NCBI RefSeq assembly: GCF_000364225.2
Contig: NZ_AQFT02000001.1
Coordinates: 4,903,501-4,967,500 of the forward strand
DNA: 64,000 nucleotides
Direction: 5' to 3'
From: Eubacterium plexicaudatum ASF492
GTDB taxonomy: Bacteria; Bacillota; Clostridia; Lachnospirales; Lachnospiraceae
The translations under genes and the position numbers were made by a program. Of the stretch, positions 1 to 8,614 are shown piece by piece. How positions within the stretch are numbered: position 1 is the stretch's first letter; each line of letters opens with the position of its first letter. A model generated the notes under the pieces. It had not been told where the DNA came from and searched no databases. It was given only the letters and a program-made list of their open reading frames with translations.

Positions 1-2
1 CC

Positions 3-341
3 CTTGCCGACAGCCTGCAGGCCGTTGCGGATGCGGTGGCGGACAATGGCGCAGCGGAGGCAGAGCTGACGACCACAAAGGAGCCGGAGAAAGCGGGAAA
101 GACCGGAAAGGGTGCTGCAAAGAAGGACACAGTGAAGAAGGATGCCAAGCCTGCGGCAAAACGGGAGCAGGAGGAGAAGCCGCTGACGCTGGAGGAAGTC
201 CGCGCGGTGCTGGCGGAGAAGTCCCGCTCCGGACACACGGAGGAAGTGAGGGAGCTGCTTGCAAAGCATGGCGCGGATAAGCTCTCAGAGATCGACCCGG
301 CGGAGTATGCGGCGCTGCTTGCGGAAGCGGAGGTGCTGTGA
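3..341 (+). CDS. Phage hypothetical protein, 5' end outside window
   Basis: The frame is open from base 3, so the start lies outside the window; an internal GTG at 36 is not a convincing start. The middle is rich in Lys, Ala and Glu (roughly residues 20-50) and looks disordered. The last 50 residues are a compact, charged, helical segment. The stop overlaps the next start (TGATG at 339-343), so the two genes are probably translated together. Its place just before the DUF2800 and DUF2815 genes is typical of Clostridia prophage replication modules. No function can be assigned from the sequence. Confidence 0.6.
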   Translation, partial: LADSLQAVADAVADNGAAEAELTTTKEPEKAGKTGKGAAKKDTVKKDAKPAAKREQEEKPLTLEEVRAVLAEKSRSGHTEEVRELLAKHGADKLSEIDPAEYAALLAEAEVL

Positions 342-1462
342 TGGGGAGACACGCTTTATTGTCAGCATCCTCCAGCCACCGGTGGCTTGCCTGCCCGCCG
401 TCTGCAAGGCTCTGTGAAAATTATGAGGATACGGGCAGCGAATATGCGCAGCAGGGCACCGATGCCCACAGCCTGTGCGAACACAAGCTGAAGCTGTCCC
501 TTGGCATGGAAACCAAAGACCCGACCGCAGGGCTTTCCTTCTACGATGAGGAGATGGAGGAATGCGCCTGCGGGTATGCGGAATATGTCCTCTCGCTGGT
601 GGAGGAGGCAAAACAGGAATGCAGGGACCCGGTTGTGCTGATCGAGCAGCGGCTGGACTTCTCCCGGTATGTGGAGGAGGGCTTCGGCACGGGAGACTGC
701 GTCATTATTGCGGACGGGACACTGTATATCATCGACTACAAGCACGGCAAGGGCGTGGAGGTCTCCGCCGAGGGGAACCCGCAGATGATGCTGTATGCCC
801 TGGGCGCATTGGAGCTGTTCGACGGCATCTATGACATTGACGCCGTCCGCATGGCAATCTATCAGCCGCGCCGGGAGAATGTCAGTGTGTATGCCATGGC
901 AAAGGATGACCTTCTCCAGTGGGCGGAAGGAGAGCTTAAGGAGAAAGCGAAATTGGCCTATGCCGGGGAGGGTGAGTTCTGCGCGGGGGAACACTGCAGG
1001 TTCTGCAAGGCGAAGGCGGTCTGCAGGAAGAGGGCGGAGTACAACTTGGAGCTTGCGAAGTATGACTTTGAGATGCCAGCCACGCTGGAGGATGACGAGA
1101 TCGCGGCTATCCTCGTGAAAGCGGATGAGCTGGCGGCATGGGCGGCGGATGTGAAGGAATTTGCATTGCAGCAGGCGCTTTCCGGTGTGAAGTATGCCGG
1201 GTTCAAGATTGTGGAAGGGCGCTCCAACCGGAAGTACACCGATGAAAAGGCAGTGGCGGATACCGTGAAGAAGGCGGGCTTCGACCCGTATGAGCCAAAG
1301 CTGCTGGGCATCACGGCAATGGAGAAGCTGCTTGGAAAGAAGAAATTCGCACAGGTTTTAAAGGGCCTTGTGGAGAAGCCGCAGGGCAAGCCTGCGTTAG
1401 TCCCGGAGAGTGACAAGAGGCCAGAGATGAACACGGCACAGGAAGATTTCAAGGAAGAATAG
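341..1462 (+). CDS. DUF2800 phage protein, Cas4/RecB-like PD-(D/E)XK nuclease
   Basis: About 373 residues, the usual size for DUF2800 phage proteins. The N-terminal SSSHRWLACPPSARL segment is the family signature. A nuclease-like core follows, with GTGDCVII near residue 120 and YIIDYKHGKG near 130, which fit the D and (D/E)xK positions of a RecB/Cas4 fold. A cysteine cluster (CRFCKAKAVC, near 220-230) resembles the iron-sulfur cluster of Cas4-type nucleases. It probably acts on phage DNA ends during replication or recombination alongside the DUF2815 protein and the polymerase. The ATG at 341 is chosen because it overlaps the previous stop. Family assignment is solid; nuclease activity is inferred. 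Confidence 0.8.
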   Translation: MGRHALLSASSSHRWLACPPSARLCENYEDTGSEYAQQGTDAHSLCEHKLKLSLGMETKDPTAGLSFYDEEMEECACGYAEYVLSLVEEAKQECRDPVVLIEQRLDFSRYVEEGFGTGDCVIIADGTLYIIDYKHGKGVEVSAEGNPQMMLYALGALELFDGIYDIDAVRMAIYQPRRENVSVYAMAKDDLLQWAEGELKEKAKLAYAGEGEFCAGEHCRFCKAKAVCRKRAEYNLELAKYDFEMPATLEDDEIAAILVKADELAAWAADVKEFALQQALSGVKYAGFKIVEGRSNRKYTDEKAVADTVKKAGFDPYEPKLLGITAMEKLLGKKKFAQVLKGLVEKPQGKPALVPESDKRPEMNTAQEDFKEE

Positions 1463-1478
1463 TCAGGAGGAAAATCAT

Positions 1479-2045
1479 ATGTCAAACACAGCCAACAATC
1501 CAACAAAGGTAATTACCGGCCCCAACACCCGGTGGAGTTACTGTAATGCATGGGAAGCGAAGGCAATCAACGGGGGAACGCCGAAGTTCTCCGTGTCTCT
1601 CATCATCCCGAAGTCGGATAAAAAGACCATTGCCAAGATTGAGGAAGCGATCAAGGCGGCGTACCGCGAGGGCGAGGCAAAGCTGAAGGGGAATGGCAGG
1701 AGCGTCCCTGCCCTTTCCGTGCTGAAGACCCCGCTGCGTGACGGGGATGTGGAGCGCCCGGATGATGAAGCCTATGCGGATTCCTATTTCGTCAATGCCA
1801 ACAGCTCCACGGCTCCCGGCATCGTGGATGCGGACCGTCAGCCGATCCTCGACCATTCCGAGGTGTACAGCGGCGTGTACGGCAGGGCGAGCATCAACTT
1901 TTACGCTTTCAATTCCAACGGGAATAAGGGTATCGCCTGCGGGCTGAACAATTTACAGAAGATACGTGACGGGGAGCCGCTTGGCGGCAGGTCCCGCGCA
2001 GAGGATGACTTTGCGGATGAGGAAGAGGAGGATTTCCTGTCATAA
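1479..2045 (+). CDS. DUF2815 phage protein, probable single-strand DNA-binding protein
   Basis: 188 residues, start ATG at 1479 with AGGAGG about 9 nt upstream. The protein opens with a TGPNTRWSYCNAWE segment and ends in an acidic tail (DDFADEEEEDFLS), a layout shared with many single-strand DNA-binding proteins whose acidic tails recruit partners. DUF2815 proteins sit between the DUF2800 nuclease and the phage DNA polymerase in Clostridia phages, exactly as here. The ssDNA-binding role is inferred from family context and the tail; I see no classical OB-fold motif by eye. Confidence 0.75.
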   Translation: MSNTANNPTKVITGPNTRWSYCNAWEAKAINGGTPKFSVSLIIPKSDKKTIAKIEEAIKAAYREGEAKLKGNGRSVPALSVLKTPLRDGDVERPDDEAYADSYFVNANSSTAPGIVDADRQPILDHSEVYSGVYGRASINFYAFNSNGNKGIACGLNNLQKIRDGEPLGGRSRAEDDFADEEEEDFLS

Positions 2046-2130
2046 CCAGATAAACGGAGACACAGCCGCCGGGTGGCGGGAGAGGGCGTCTGCCTTTTCC
2101 TTGCCGCCCTTAAGGCGGTGAAAGGAGCTG

Positions 2131-4991
2131 GTGGAATTGAAGTCTATAGGAGTGGATTTAGAAACATTTTCGTCTGTGGATCTGTCCAAGTGCGGCGTTT
2201 ACCGGTATGCTTCTTCCCCGGATTTTGAAATTCTGCTGTTTGGGTTCAGCGTGGACGGCGGGGATGTGCAGGTAGTTGACCTTGCCTGCGGTGAGGAAAT
2301 CCCTGCAGATATCGTGGAGGCGCTTTCTGATGATTCTGTCATCAAGTGGAGTTATAACAACAATTTTGAACGTGTCTGCCTGTCAAATTATTTCGGCACA
2401 TGGTTTGAGCCTGGGAGCTGGCGCTGCACTATGGTGTGGGCGGCTTACCTTGGCCTTCCGCGGTCATTGGAGGATGTGGGAGCGGTGCTTGGGCTGGAAA
2501 AGCAGAAGCTGTCCGAAGGGAAAGAACTGATCCGGTATTTCTGCGTTCCGTGCAAGCCGACCAAGGCGAACGGCGGCCGGACGCGGAACCTGCCTGAACA
2601 TGACCGGGAGAAATGGGAGCGCTTCAAGGCATATAACCTCCGTGATGTGGAGGCAGAGATGCAGATACAGCAGAGGCTTGCCAAATTCCCTGTGCCGGAG
2701 TTTGTGTGGGAGGAGTACCGGCAGGACCAGGAAATAAACGACCGGGGCATCGGGGTGGACATGGAGATGGTCACACAGGCAATCGCTATGGATGGCCGTT
2801 CCAAGTCAGAACTGTCAGCCGCCATGCAGGAACTGACGGAACTGGAAAACCCAAATTCCGTGCAGCAGATGAAACAGTGGCTTTCAGAGAATGGGATAGA
2901 GACGGATTCCCTTGACAAGAAAGCGGTGGCGGGGCTTTTGAAGAAGGTGCCGGAACCTTTGAAAACGGTGCTGACGCTCCGGCAGCAGCTTGCCAAGTCC
3001 TCCGTGAAGAAATACCAGGCAATGGAGAATGCAGTGTGTGCAGACAGCCGTGCCCACGGGATGTTCGCCTTCTACGGCGCCAATAGGACCGGCCGGTTCT
3101 CCGGGCGCATTATCCAGTTGCAGAATTTATATAAAAACACAATGCCTGACCTGGCACAGGCGAGGGAGCTTGTAAGGTGCGGTGATTTTGAGGCGCTGGA
3201 AATTTTATATGATTCCGTGCCGGAGGTGCTTTCGGAACTGATCCGCACGGCTTTCGTGCCGCAGGACGGGAGGAAGTTCATCGTGGCGGACTTTTCCGCT
3301 ATCGAGGCGAGGGTGATCGCATGGATCGCCGGGGAGCGGTGGCGGATCAAGGTGTTCGAGGGCGGCGGTGACATTTACTGCGCCTCGGCAAGCCAGATGT
3401 TCCATGTGCCGGTGGAAAAGCACGGCGTGAACGGGCATCTGCGGCAGAAAGGGAAACAGGCTGAACTTGCCTGCATTGCAGAGGGGCAGCCTGTCCTTAC
3501 AGATAAGGGGCTGATCCCGATTGAAGCAGTAACCAGGGAACACAGGCTTTGGGATGGAGAAAATTGGGTAAGCCATGAAGGAGTTGTATTTAGAGGGAAC
3601 GTGAGGTGATTGAATATGAGGGACTCAGGGCAACTCCCGACCACCTCGTGTGGATTGAGGGGCAACCGGAGCCGGTACAGTTTGGAATCGCCGCCTCCTG
3701 CGGCGTACATCTCATACAAACCGGAGATGGTGGGCGAGCGGTACGGATGGGTGAAGATCATCAGTGCGGAAAAACGCTGGAACAGGGCGATGAACCACTG
3801 CTATGTATTAACAAGATGCACGGGGTGCGGGGCAGTGCAGTGGCAGTGCCTTACAAATCTCCGCAGCGGAAAATCAAAGGGATGCCAAAGCTGTTCACAG
3901 CCGAGGCAGATACCTTTGTGGCTGGACCGACGGCTGACAGCGGCAAAACAGAGGTGCGAGAATCCAAACGATCCCGGATACCGCAATTACGGAGGCCGGG
4001 GGATAAAATTCATGTTCCCAAGCGTGAAAGAGGCGGGGCTTTATTTGATAAAGATGTACGGGCTGCCAAAGAGGGAACTGGAAATCGACCGCATCAACAA
4101 CGACAAGGATTATGCTCCTGGGAATCTTCGGTTTGCCACACATTCCGTGAACAACAGCAACAAACGCTGCACGGTTCTCAGCCATTTCTCACAGGAATAC
4201 TGGCCTTATGCAAGAAGCGTGGTGATCCGCAAACTCTCCCAGGGACTGACCAGGGAAGAAATCATTCAGGATGCGGAAACGGCAGTGTTCGAAAGACGGA
4301 AAAACTGGCGTATCATCAGTGCAAGGCTCGACTTTATGACATACGAAATGCCGGAAAACATCACCGTTTTACCGTATCGGGCAAACTCGTTCATAACTGC
4401 GGATATGGAGGGGCAGTTGGCGCATTGAAAGCAATGGGTGCATTGGGGGCAGGGATGACAGAAGATGAGCTACAGCCGCTGGTGGATAGCTGGCGTGCAT
4501 CAAATCCCAATATTGTCAGTTTCTGGTGGGCGGTTGACCGTGCGGTGAAGGAGTGCATCAAAAAGAGAATCCCAACGGAAACACACGGCATCCGCTTCAG
4601 CTATGAAAGTGGGATGCTGTTCATCACGCTTTTCTCCGGACGGAGGCTTGCCTATGTGAAGCCGAGGATTGGCGAGAACCGGTTTGGCGGGGAGTCCGTC
4701 ACTTACATGGGCGTGGGCGGCACAAAGAAATGGGAGCGGCTGGAAAGCTATGGCCCCAAGTTCGTGGAGAACATCGTGCAGGCGGTCAGCCGGGATATTT
4801 TGTGCTATGCCATGCAGACGCTTAAGAACTGTGCGATTGTGGCACACGTCCATGATGAGATTATCATCGAGGCGGACAGGAGGATGTCCCTTCCTGCTGT
4901 ATGTGAACAGATGGGAAGGACGCCGCCCTGGGCAAAGGGGCTGCTGCTCCGTGCGGATGGTTACGAATGCGATTTTTACCAGAAAGATTAG
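2131..4991 (+). CDS. Phage family A DNA polymerase, intein-containing, one apparent -1 frameshift
   Basis: A T7-like polymerase with 3'-5' exonuclease. The exonuclease motif VDLET is near residue 9; polymerase motif A is DFSAIEARVIAW (near 388) and motif C is VHDEIIIEA near the C-terminus. The reading is interrupted at Cys448, inside KQAELA|CGYGG of the fingers helix, by an intein (3472-4397). Removing the intein leaves about 645 residues, normal for this family. A GTG start at 2131 follows AAAGGAG. The frame breaks at GGG 3595-3597: one extra G would join the N-terminal frame to the frame used from about 3598 to the stop at 4991. As written, the N-terminal part stops at 3607. This may be a homopolymer call error like the others in the window; a true mutation would leave no full-length polymerase. 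Confidence 0.85.
3472..4397 (+). other. Intein in the phage DNA polymerase, with an out-of-frame endonuclease nested inside
   Basis: The N-terminal splice block begins with Cys (CIAEGQPVLTDKGLIPIEAV) and continues as SHEGVVFRG, then EYEGLRATPDHLVW (block B, with the TxxH-like TPDH). The C-terminal blocks are YDIRNAGKHHRFTVSG and LVHN, followed by Cys as the first C-extein residue. Length is 926 nt; adding the one missing G at 3595-3597 makes 927 nt, or 309 codons, so the element is in frame end to end. It sits in a catalytic helix of the polymerase, the usual kind of conserved intein site. The DNA between blocks B and F encodes an HNH nuclease in a different frame from the intein (next entry), while the intein frame itself stays open for more than 200 codons. 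Confidence 0.9.
3616..4428 (+). CDS. HNH homing endonuclease nested in the intein, alternative frame
   Basis: Reads in frame 1, whereas the intein and C-extein read in frame 3. ATG 3616 has a strong site, GAGGTGA at 3603-3609, 6 nt upstream; an inner ATG at 3727 begins MVGERYGW, the usual N-terminus of free-standing HNH nucleases. A Cys-rich zinc-binding part (CTGCGAVQW, then CQSC) is followed by RCENPNDPGYRNYGGRGI and the HNH-like core ELEIDRINND, NLRFATHSVNN. The tail after about residue 240 runs out of frame over intein block F and the extein and may have no function. It probably cuts intein-free polymerase alleles to spread the intein. HNH identity is clear; homing is inferred from its position. 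Confidence 0.8.
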   Translation: MRDSGQLPTTSCGLRGNRSRYSLESPPPAAYISYKPEMVGERYGWVKIISAEKRWNRAMNHCYVLTRCTGCGAVQWQCLTNLRSGKSKGCQSCSQPRQIPLWLDRRLTAAKQRCENPNDPGYRNYGGRGIKFMFPSVKEAGLYLIKMYGLPKRELEIDRINNDKDYAPGNLRFATHSVNNSNKRCTVLSHFSQEYWPYARSVVIRKLSQGLTREEIIQDAETAVFERRKNWRIISARLDFMTYEMPENITVLPYRANSFITADMEGQLAH

Positions 4992-5002
4992 GCAGGGGGT
5001 GC

Positions 5003-5335
5003 ATGATGGAACGGCTGAGGATTGAATACGGGACGGGATATATGGAGCTGAACATTGAGGCGTTCTTCCCCTGCAAGATGCCAGCGGCAAGGAAAGCCGC
5101 AAGGCTCATCAATTCATACTGCTCTGATGAGGCAAGGGCGGAGCTGCTTTCGGAGCTGCGGGAGATGGCGGGCGGGTACACTGCCCTCTGCGGTATGTAC
5201 AAAGAAATAGAGGAGGCGCTTCCTGCGGATACCCCGGAGCGGAGGCACTGGAGGGCGCAGTTCAACAAAACGGAAGTCCTCCGCAGAAGGATGGAGGGGA
5301 ATATCAGATTGATTTCAGGAGGCGGGAAGGAATGA
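5003..5335 (+). CDS. Phage hypothetical protein, about 110 residues
   Basis: Start chosen at ATG 5003 (a second ATG at 5006), preceded by a CAGGGGG site and 11 nt after the polymerase stop. The protein is mostly charged helix, with a central EARAELLSELREMAGGY segment and a C-terminal KTEVLRRRMEGNIRL segment; there is no signal peptide or membrane segment. The stop overlaps the next ATG (ATGA at 5332-5335). I do not recognise the family. Its place between polymerase and primase suggests an accessory replication role, but the sequence gives no direct evidence. Confidence 0.65.
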   Translation: MMERLRIEYGTGYMELNIEAFFPCKMPAARKAARLINSYCSDEARAELLSELREMAGGYTALCGMYKEIEEALPADTPERRHWRAQFNKTEVLRRRMEGNIRLISGGGKE

Positions 5336-5523
5336 GCAGGGCGGCAATGCAGGGGTGCAGGACACACGGCGACTGTTTCGCAAACAGGGGCGGCGTCTGC
5401 ACCTGCTTAAAGGACAATGACTTTGGCGGGAGGGACTGCCCGTTTTATAAGCCTGCGGACACAGTCCGGGAAGGCCAGCGCAGACAGAATGGAGGTATGG
5501 TTGATGGGAATCAGCAGATATAA
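5332..5523 (+). CDS. Small Cys-rich phage protein, likely zinc-binding
   Basis: 63 residues, start overlapping the previous stop (ATGA). It carries CRTHGDC near residues 9-15, then CTCLKDNDFGGRDCPFY near 23-39, giving five Cys and one His in spacing that could hold one or two metal ions. Proteins of this kind recur in Clostridia prophage replication modules without known function. The last 20 residues overlap the start of the next gene, whose GGAGGT site lies inside this coding sequence. Confidence 0.65.
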   Translation: MSRAAMQGCRTHGDCFANRGGVCTCLKDNDFGGRDCPFYKPADTVREGQRRQNGGMVDGNQQI

Positions 5524-5935
5524 CAGCGAGGGATACAGCGACCCGACGAGCCATGCGGCGTTATCGGGGATCAGGAAGGAGGAAAAGGCGGCGAAGTGGG
5601 CATGCCGGCCGCTTGTCTATATATGCTCCCCGTTTGCCGGGGATACGGAAGGCAACACGCAGAAAGCGAGACGGTACAGCAGGTTTGCGGTGAAGAACGG
5701 CGCGATACCGTTCGCCCCGCACCTGCTCTTTCCGCAGTTCCTGGATGACGGGAAGCCTGCGGAGCGGGCAATCGGGATGTTCGCAGGGCTGGTGCTTTTG
5801 GGGAAGTGTGAGCAGTTGTGGGTGTTCGGGAAAACCATATCCACGGGGATGGCGGCGGAGATTGAGAAAGCGGAAAAAAGGAATATGCCGGTCCGCTATT
5901 TCACAGAAAATTGTGAGGAGGTTGGATTATCTTGA
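5504..5935 (+). CDS. DUF4406-like phage protein (deoxyribosyltransferase-like fold)
   Basis: ATG 5504 is preferred because GGAGGT lies 7 nt upstream; the frame is also open further 5'. About 143 residues. The segment RPLVYICSPFAGDTEGN followed by AIPFAPHLLFPQFLDDG, and a later ELW-type stretch (CEQLWVFGKTISTGMAAEIE), match the DUF4406 / nucleoside 2-deoxyribosyltransferase-like group, in which the PHLL and GMxxE positions line the active cleft. It may act on nucleotides or nucleosides during phage DNA synthesis. The fold assignment is good; the substrate is unknown. It ends four bases into the next gene. Confidence 0.7.
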   Translation: MGISRYNSEGYSDPTSHAALSGIRKEEKAAKWACRPLVYICSPFAGDTEGNTQKARRYSRFAVKNGAIPFAPHLLFPQFLDDGKPAERAIGMFAGLVLLGKCEQLWVFGKTISTGMAAEIEKAEKRNMPVRYFTENCEEVGLS

Positions 5936-8171
5936 AAATGACATTTTACACGGCAAATTGCAGGGGCAATGCAAAGAACAGTATTTATCCCAACAGGCGC
6001 GTCGTTGACAATGAGGATGATATTCTGGAAGTGATGGCATTTGACCATGTATGTGCGGAATTCAAAAACTGCCGCAGGAGCGGGGATAACTTCCTCTCCT
6101 GCGATGTGGACGTGATGGACTGCGACAATTCCCATTCCGACAACCCGGAGGACTGGATTCATCCGGAAGACTTGGATAAGAAAATCGGGAAGGATGTGGC
6201 GTTCGTTGTGGTGCCGAGCCGGAACAACATGAAGCCGAAGGAGGGGAAGTCCGCAAGGCCGAGGTTCCATGTGTACTTCCCGCATGATCCAATCCATGAT
6301 GGGGAGGCGTGTGCCAGTCTGAAGAAAGCCATACAGCAGAAGTTCCTGTTTTTTGACGCCAAGGCACTGGATTCTGCACGGTTCATCTTCGGGCATCCTG
6401 TGGATTCCATCCTCTGGCATGAGGGCGAGATCACTATCGACTGCATCGTGAAGCCGCAGGGCGGCAGGGAAATACCGCAGGGGCAGAGAAACGCCACCAT
6501 GTCCCATTTTGCGGGGCGCGTGGTGAAGCGGTACGGTGCAACGGAAAAGGCACATGAGATTTTCATGGACGAAGCCAATAAGTGCAATCCGCCGCTTGAG
6601 GATGCGGAGCTTGCCATGATATGGCAGAGCGCCTGCCGTTTTGCGGAAAAAGTGCAGGGGCAGGAGGGGTATGTCGCCCCAGACGCATACAATGACGAGT
6701 TCGGGCGCGAGTCCTTAAAACCGGGCGATTACTCGGACATCGGGCAGGCGAAAGTGCTGACCAGGGAGTACGGCGTGGAGCTGCGCTATACGGCAGCCAC
6801 GGATTACCTGCGTTTCTGCGGGCAGTATTGGGTGGAGTCCAAGCAGCAGGCAGTGGGAGCGGCAGAGGAATTTTTAGACCTCCAGCTTGCGGACGCGAAG
6901 GATGAGATCGCCCGGACGAAACAGGCGCTCATGGACACCGGCATTTCGGAGGATGCCATCACCTCCGGCGGCAAGTCGCTGGAAAAGAAGATCAGCGGCG
7001 GGCAGATGGACGCCTACCTTGCGTATATGTCTGCCCAGGCGTATAGGGCGTTCGTGATGAAACGCAGGGACATGAAGTATGTGGTTTCCGCACTGCAGGC
7101 GGCAAAGCCGATGCTGGAGATCAGCGTGTCTGACCTGGATAAAGACGGGTTCCTTCTGAACACGCCGGACGGCACTTATTACCTCCCGGACGGGCTGGAT
7201 GGGAAGCGCGACCACAGTCCGGAGGACTATATCACAAAAATAACGGCGGCAGCTCCCGGCGGCAAGGGGGAGAAACTGTGGCTGGAATCTTTAAACACTA
7301 TTTTCTGCAAAGACCAGGAGCTGATTGATTATGTGCAGCAGATCGTGGGCATGGCGGCGGTGGGGCGTGTCTACATGGAGTCGCTGGTCATTGCCTATGG
7401 GGAAGGGAGGAACGGGAAGTCCACCTTCTGGAACACGATAGCGCGTGTGCTTGGGACCTACAGCGGGAATATGTCCGCCGACACCCTCACGGTCGGGTGC
7501 AAGCGGAACGTGAAGCCGGAACTTGCCGAGGCGAAGGGCAAGCGGCTTATTATTGCTGCGGAGCTGGAGGAAGGGATGCGCCTGAACACCTCCGTGGTGA
7601 AGCAGATGTGTTCCACGGATGAGATTTTTGCGGAGAAGAAATATAAAGACCCTTTCAGTTTTACGCCGAGTCACACCCTCGTGCTTTATACCAACCACCT
7701 GCCAAGGGTGGGAGCGAATGACCCTGGGACATGGCGGCGTTTAATCGTGATCCCGTTCCATGCCAGGATAGAGGGAGCGGGGATGTGAAGAACTATGCCG
7801 ATTTCCTCGTTTCGGAGGCAGCGCCGGCGGTCATGGCGTGGATCATTGAGGGCGCGCAAAAGGCAATCAGCCGTAACTTCCACATCCCTTCTCCGGCCTG
7901 CGTGGAGGAAGCCATCAAATCCTACCGGGAGGATAATGACTGGCTTGGGCATTTCCTGAGTGAGTGCTGTGAAATGGCGCCGGGTTACACGGCGAAGTCC
8001 GGGGAGGTCTACCAGGAATACCGCAGCTATTGTCTGAGGACGGGCGAGTATACAAGAAGCACGGCTGATTTTTATAATGCGCTGGAGTCTGCGGGTTTCA
8101 AAAAACAGAAGAAAAAGGACGGGGCATATATTTTGAAAATGCGCCTGAAACCCACTGATTTTGCGGACTGA
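5932..8171 (+). CDS. P4/D5-type phage primase-helicase, one apparent -1 frameshift
   Basis: The N-terminal third holds a DxD-like patch (DVDVMDCDNSHSD, near 50-62) and a PRFHVYFPHD stretch typical of archaeo-eukaryotic-type phage primases. The C-terminal half is an SF3 helicase with Walker A GEGRNGKST near 485 and the later LYTNHLPRVGANDPGTWRR block. TTG 5932 is preferred because AGGAGG ends 10 nt upstream. The frame breaks at GGG 7773-7775: with four G the reading IEG|SGDVKNYADF is restored and runs to 8171, giving about 746 residues. Without that base the protein stops at 7788, after the helicase core. It would unwind and prime the phage origin together with the polymerase upstream. Confidence 0.85.
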
Positions 8172-8180
8172 CTTGCTTAA

Positions 8181-8288
8181 GGGTGACGGTCGGTGATGGT
8201 CTTGGTATAAACCCCCTTTAGGGCAGTTTTTTCAGTAAAAAATCACTTATAGAGGAGTTTTAGGTACGGGTGTCACCGACCGTCACCC
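8181..8288. promoter_or_regulatory. 16-bp perfect inverted repeat in the gap after the primase
   Basis: GGGTGACGGTCGGTGA (8181-8196) and its exact complement TCACCGACCGTCACCC (8273-8288) face each other across about 76 nt. Together they fill most of the 8172-8333 gap between the primase-helicase and VRR-NUC genes. The long loop argues against a simple terminator. A protein-binding site or a replication-associated element is possible; this is inference from symmetry and position only. Confidence 0.5.
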
Positions 8289-8333
8289 GAAAGCCTGGAA
8301 TGCTTGAAAAATAAAGGGATTGGAGGCATTTGC

Positions 8334-8614
8334 ATGAGAGAGAAAACCATAGAGCAGAAATTCAGGGCGGCAGTCAAGGCCGCCGGGGGCTTGGCAGTAA
8401 AGTTCACATCGCCCGGTTTTGATGGGGTGCCTGACAGACTGGCACTTCTCCCGGATGGGAAAATGGCGTTCGTGGAGGTAAAGGCTCCTGGGAAAAAGCC
8501 CCGCCCCTGCAGCTTTCCCGGCACAGGCTGTTGCGGCAGTTGGGATTTAAAGTGTATGTACTGGATGACGAGTCGCAGATCGGAGGGATGATTGATGAGA
8601 TACAGTCCACATGA
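8334..8614 (+). CDS. VRR-NUC domain nuclease, one apparent -1 frameshift
   Basis: Start ATG 8334 follows GGAGG. The family signature is complete: EKTIEQKFRAAVKAAGG, KFTSPGFDGVPDRL and FVEVKAPGKKPRP, the PD-(D/E)XK core of phage stand-alone VRR-NUC nucleases. In the raw reading the C-terminus is lost at CCCC 8504-8507. One more C restores LQLSRHRLLRQLGFKVYVLDD and a stop at 8614, giving about 93 residues, the usual size. It overlaps the helicase start by 20 nt, and VRR-NUC/SNF2-helicase pairs are standard in such phages, where they probably act on branched replication or recombination intermediates. Confidence 0.85.

Noticed and set aside
3590..3610. Programmed -1 frameshift joining the two polymerase frames
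   Set aside because: The overlap window (3594-3606) has no usable slippery heptamer, since GGG AAC shifted to AGG GAA would not re-pair. The same missing-base pattern recurs across the window, so a base-calling or true deletion is simpler.
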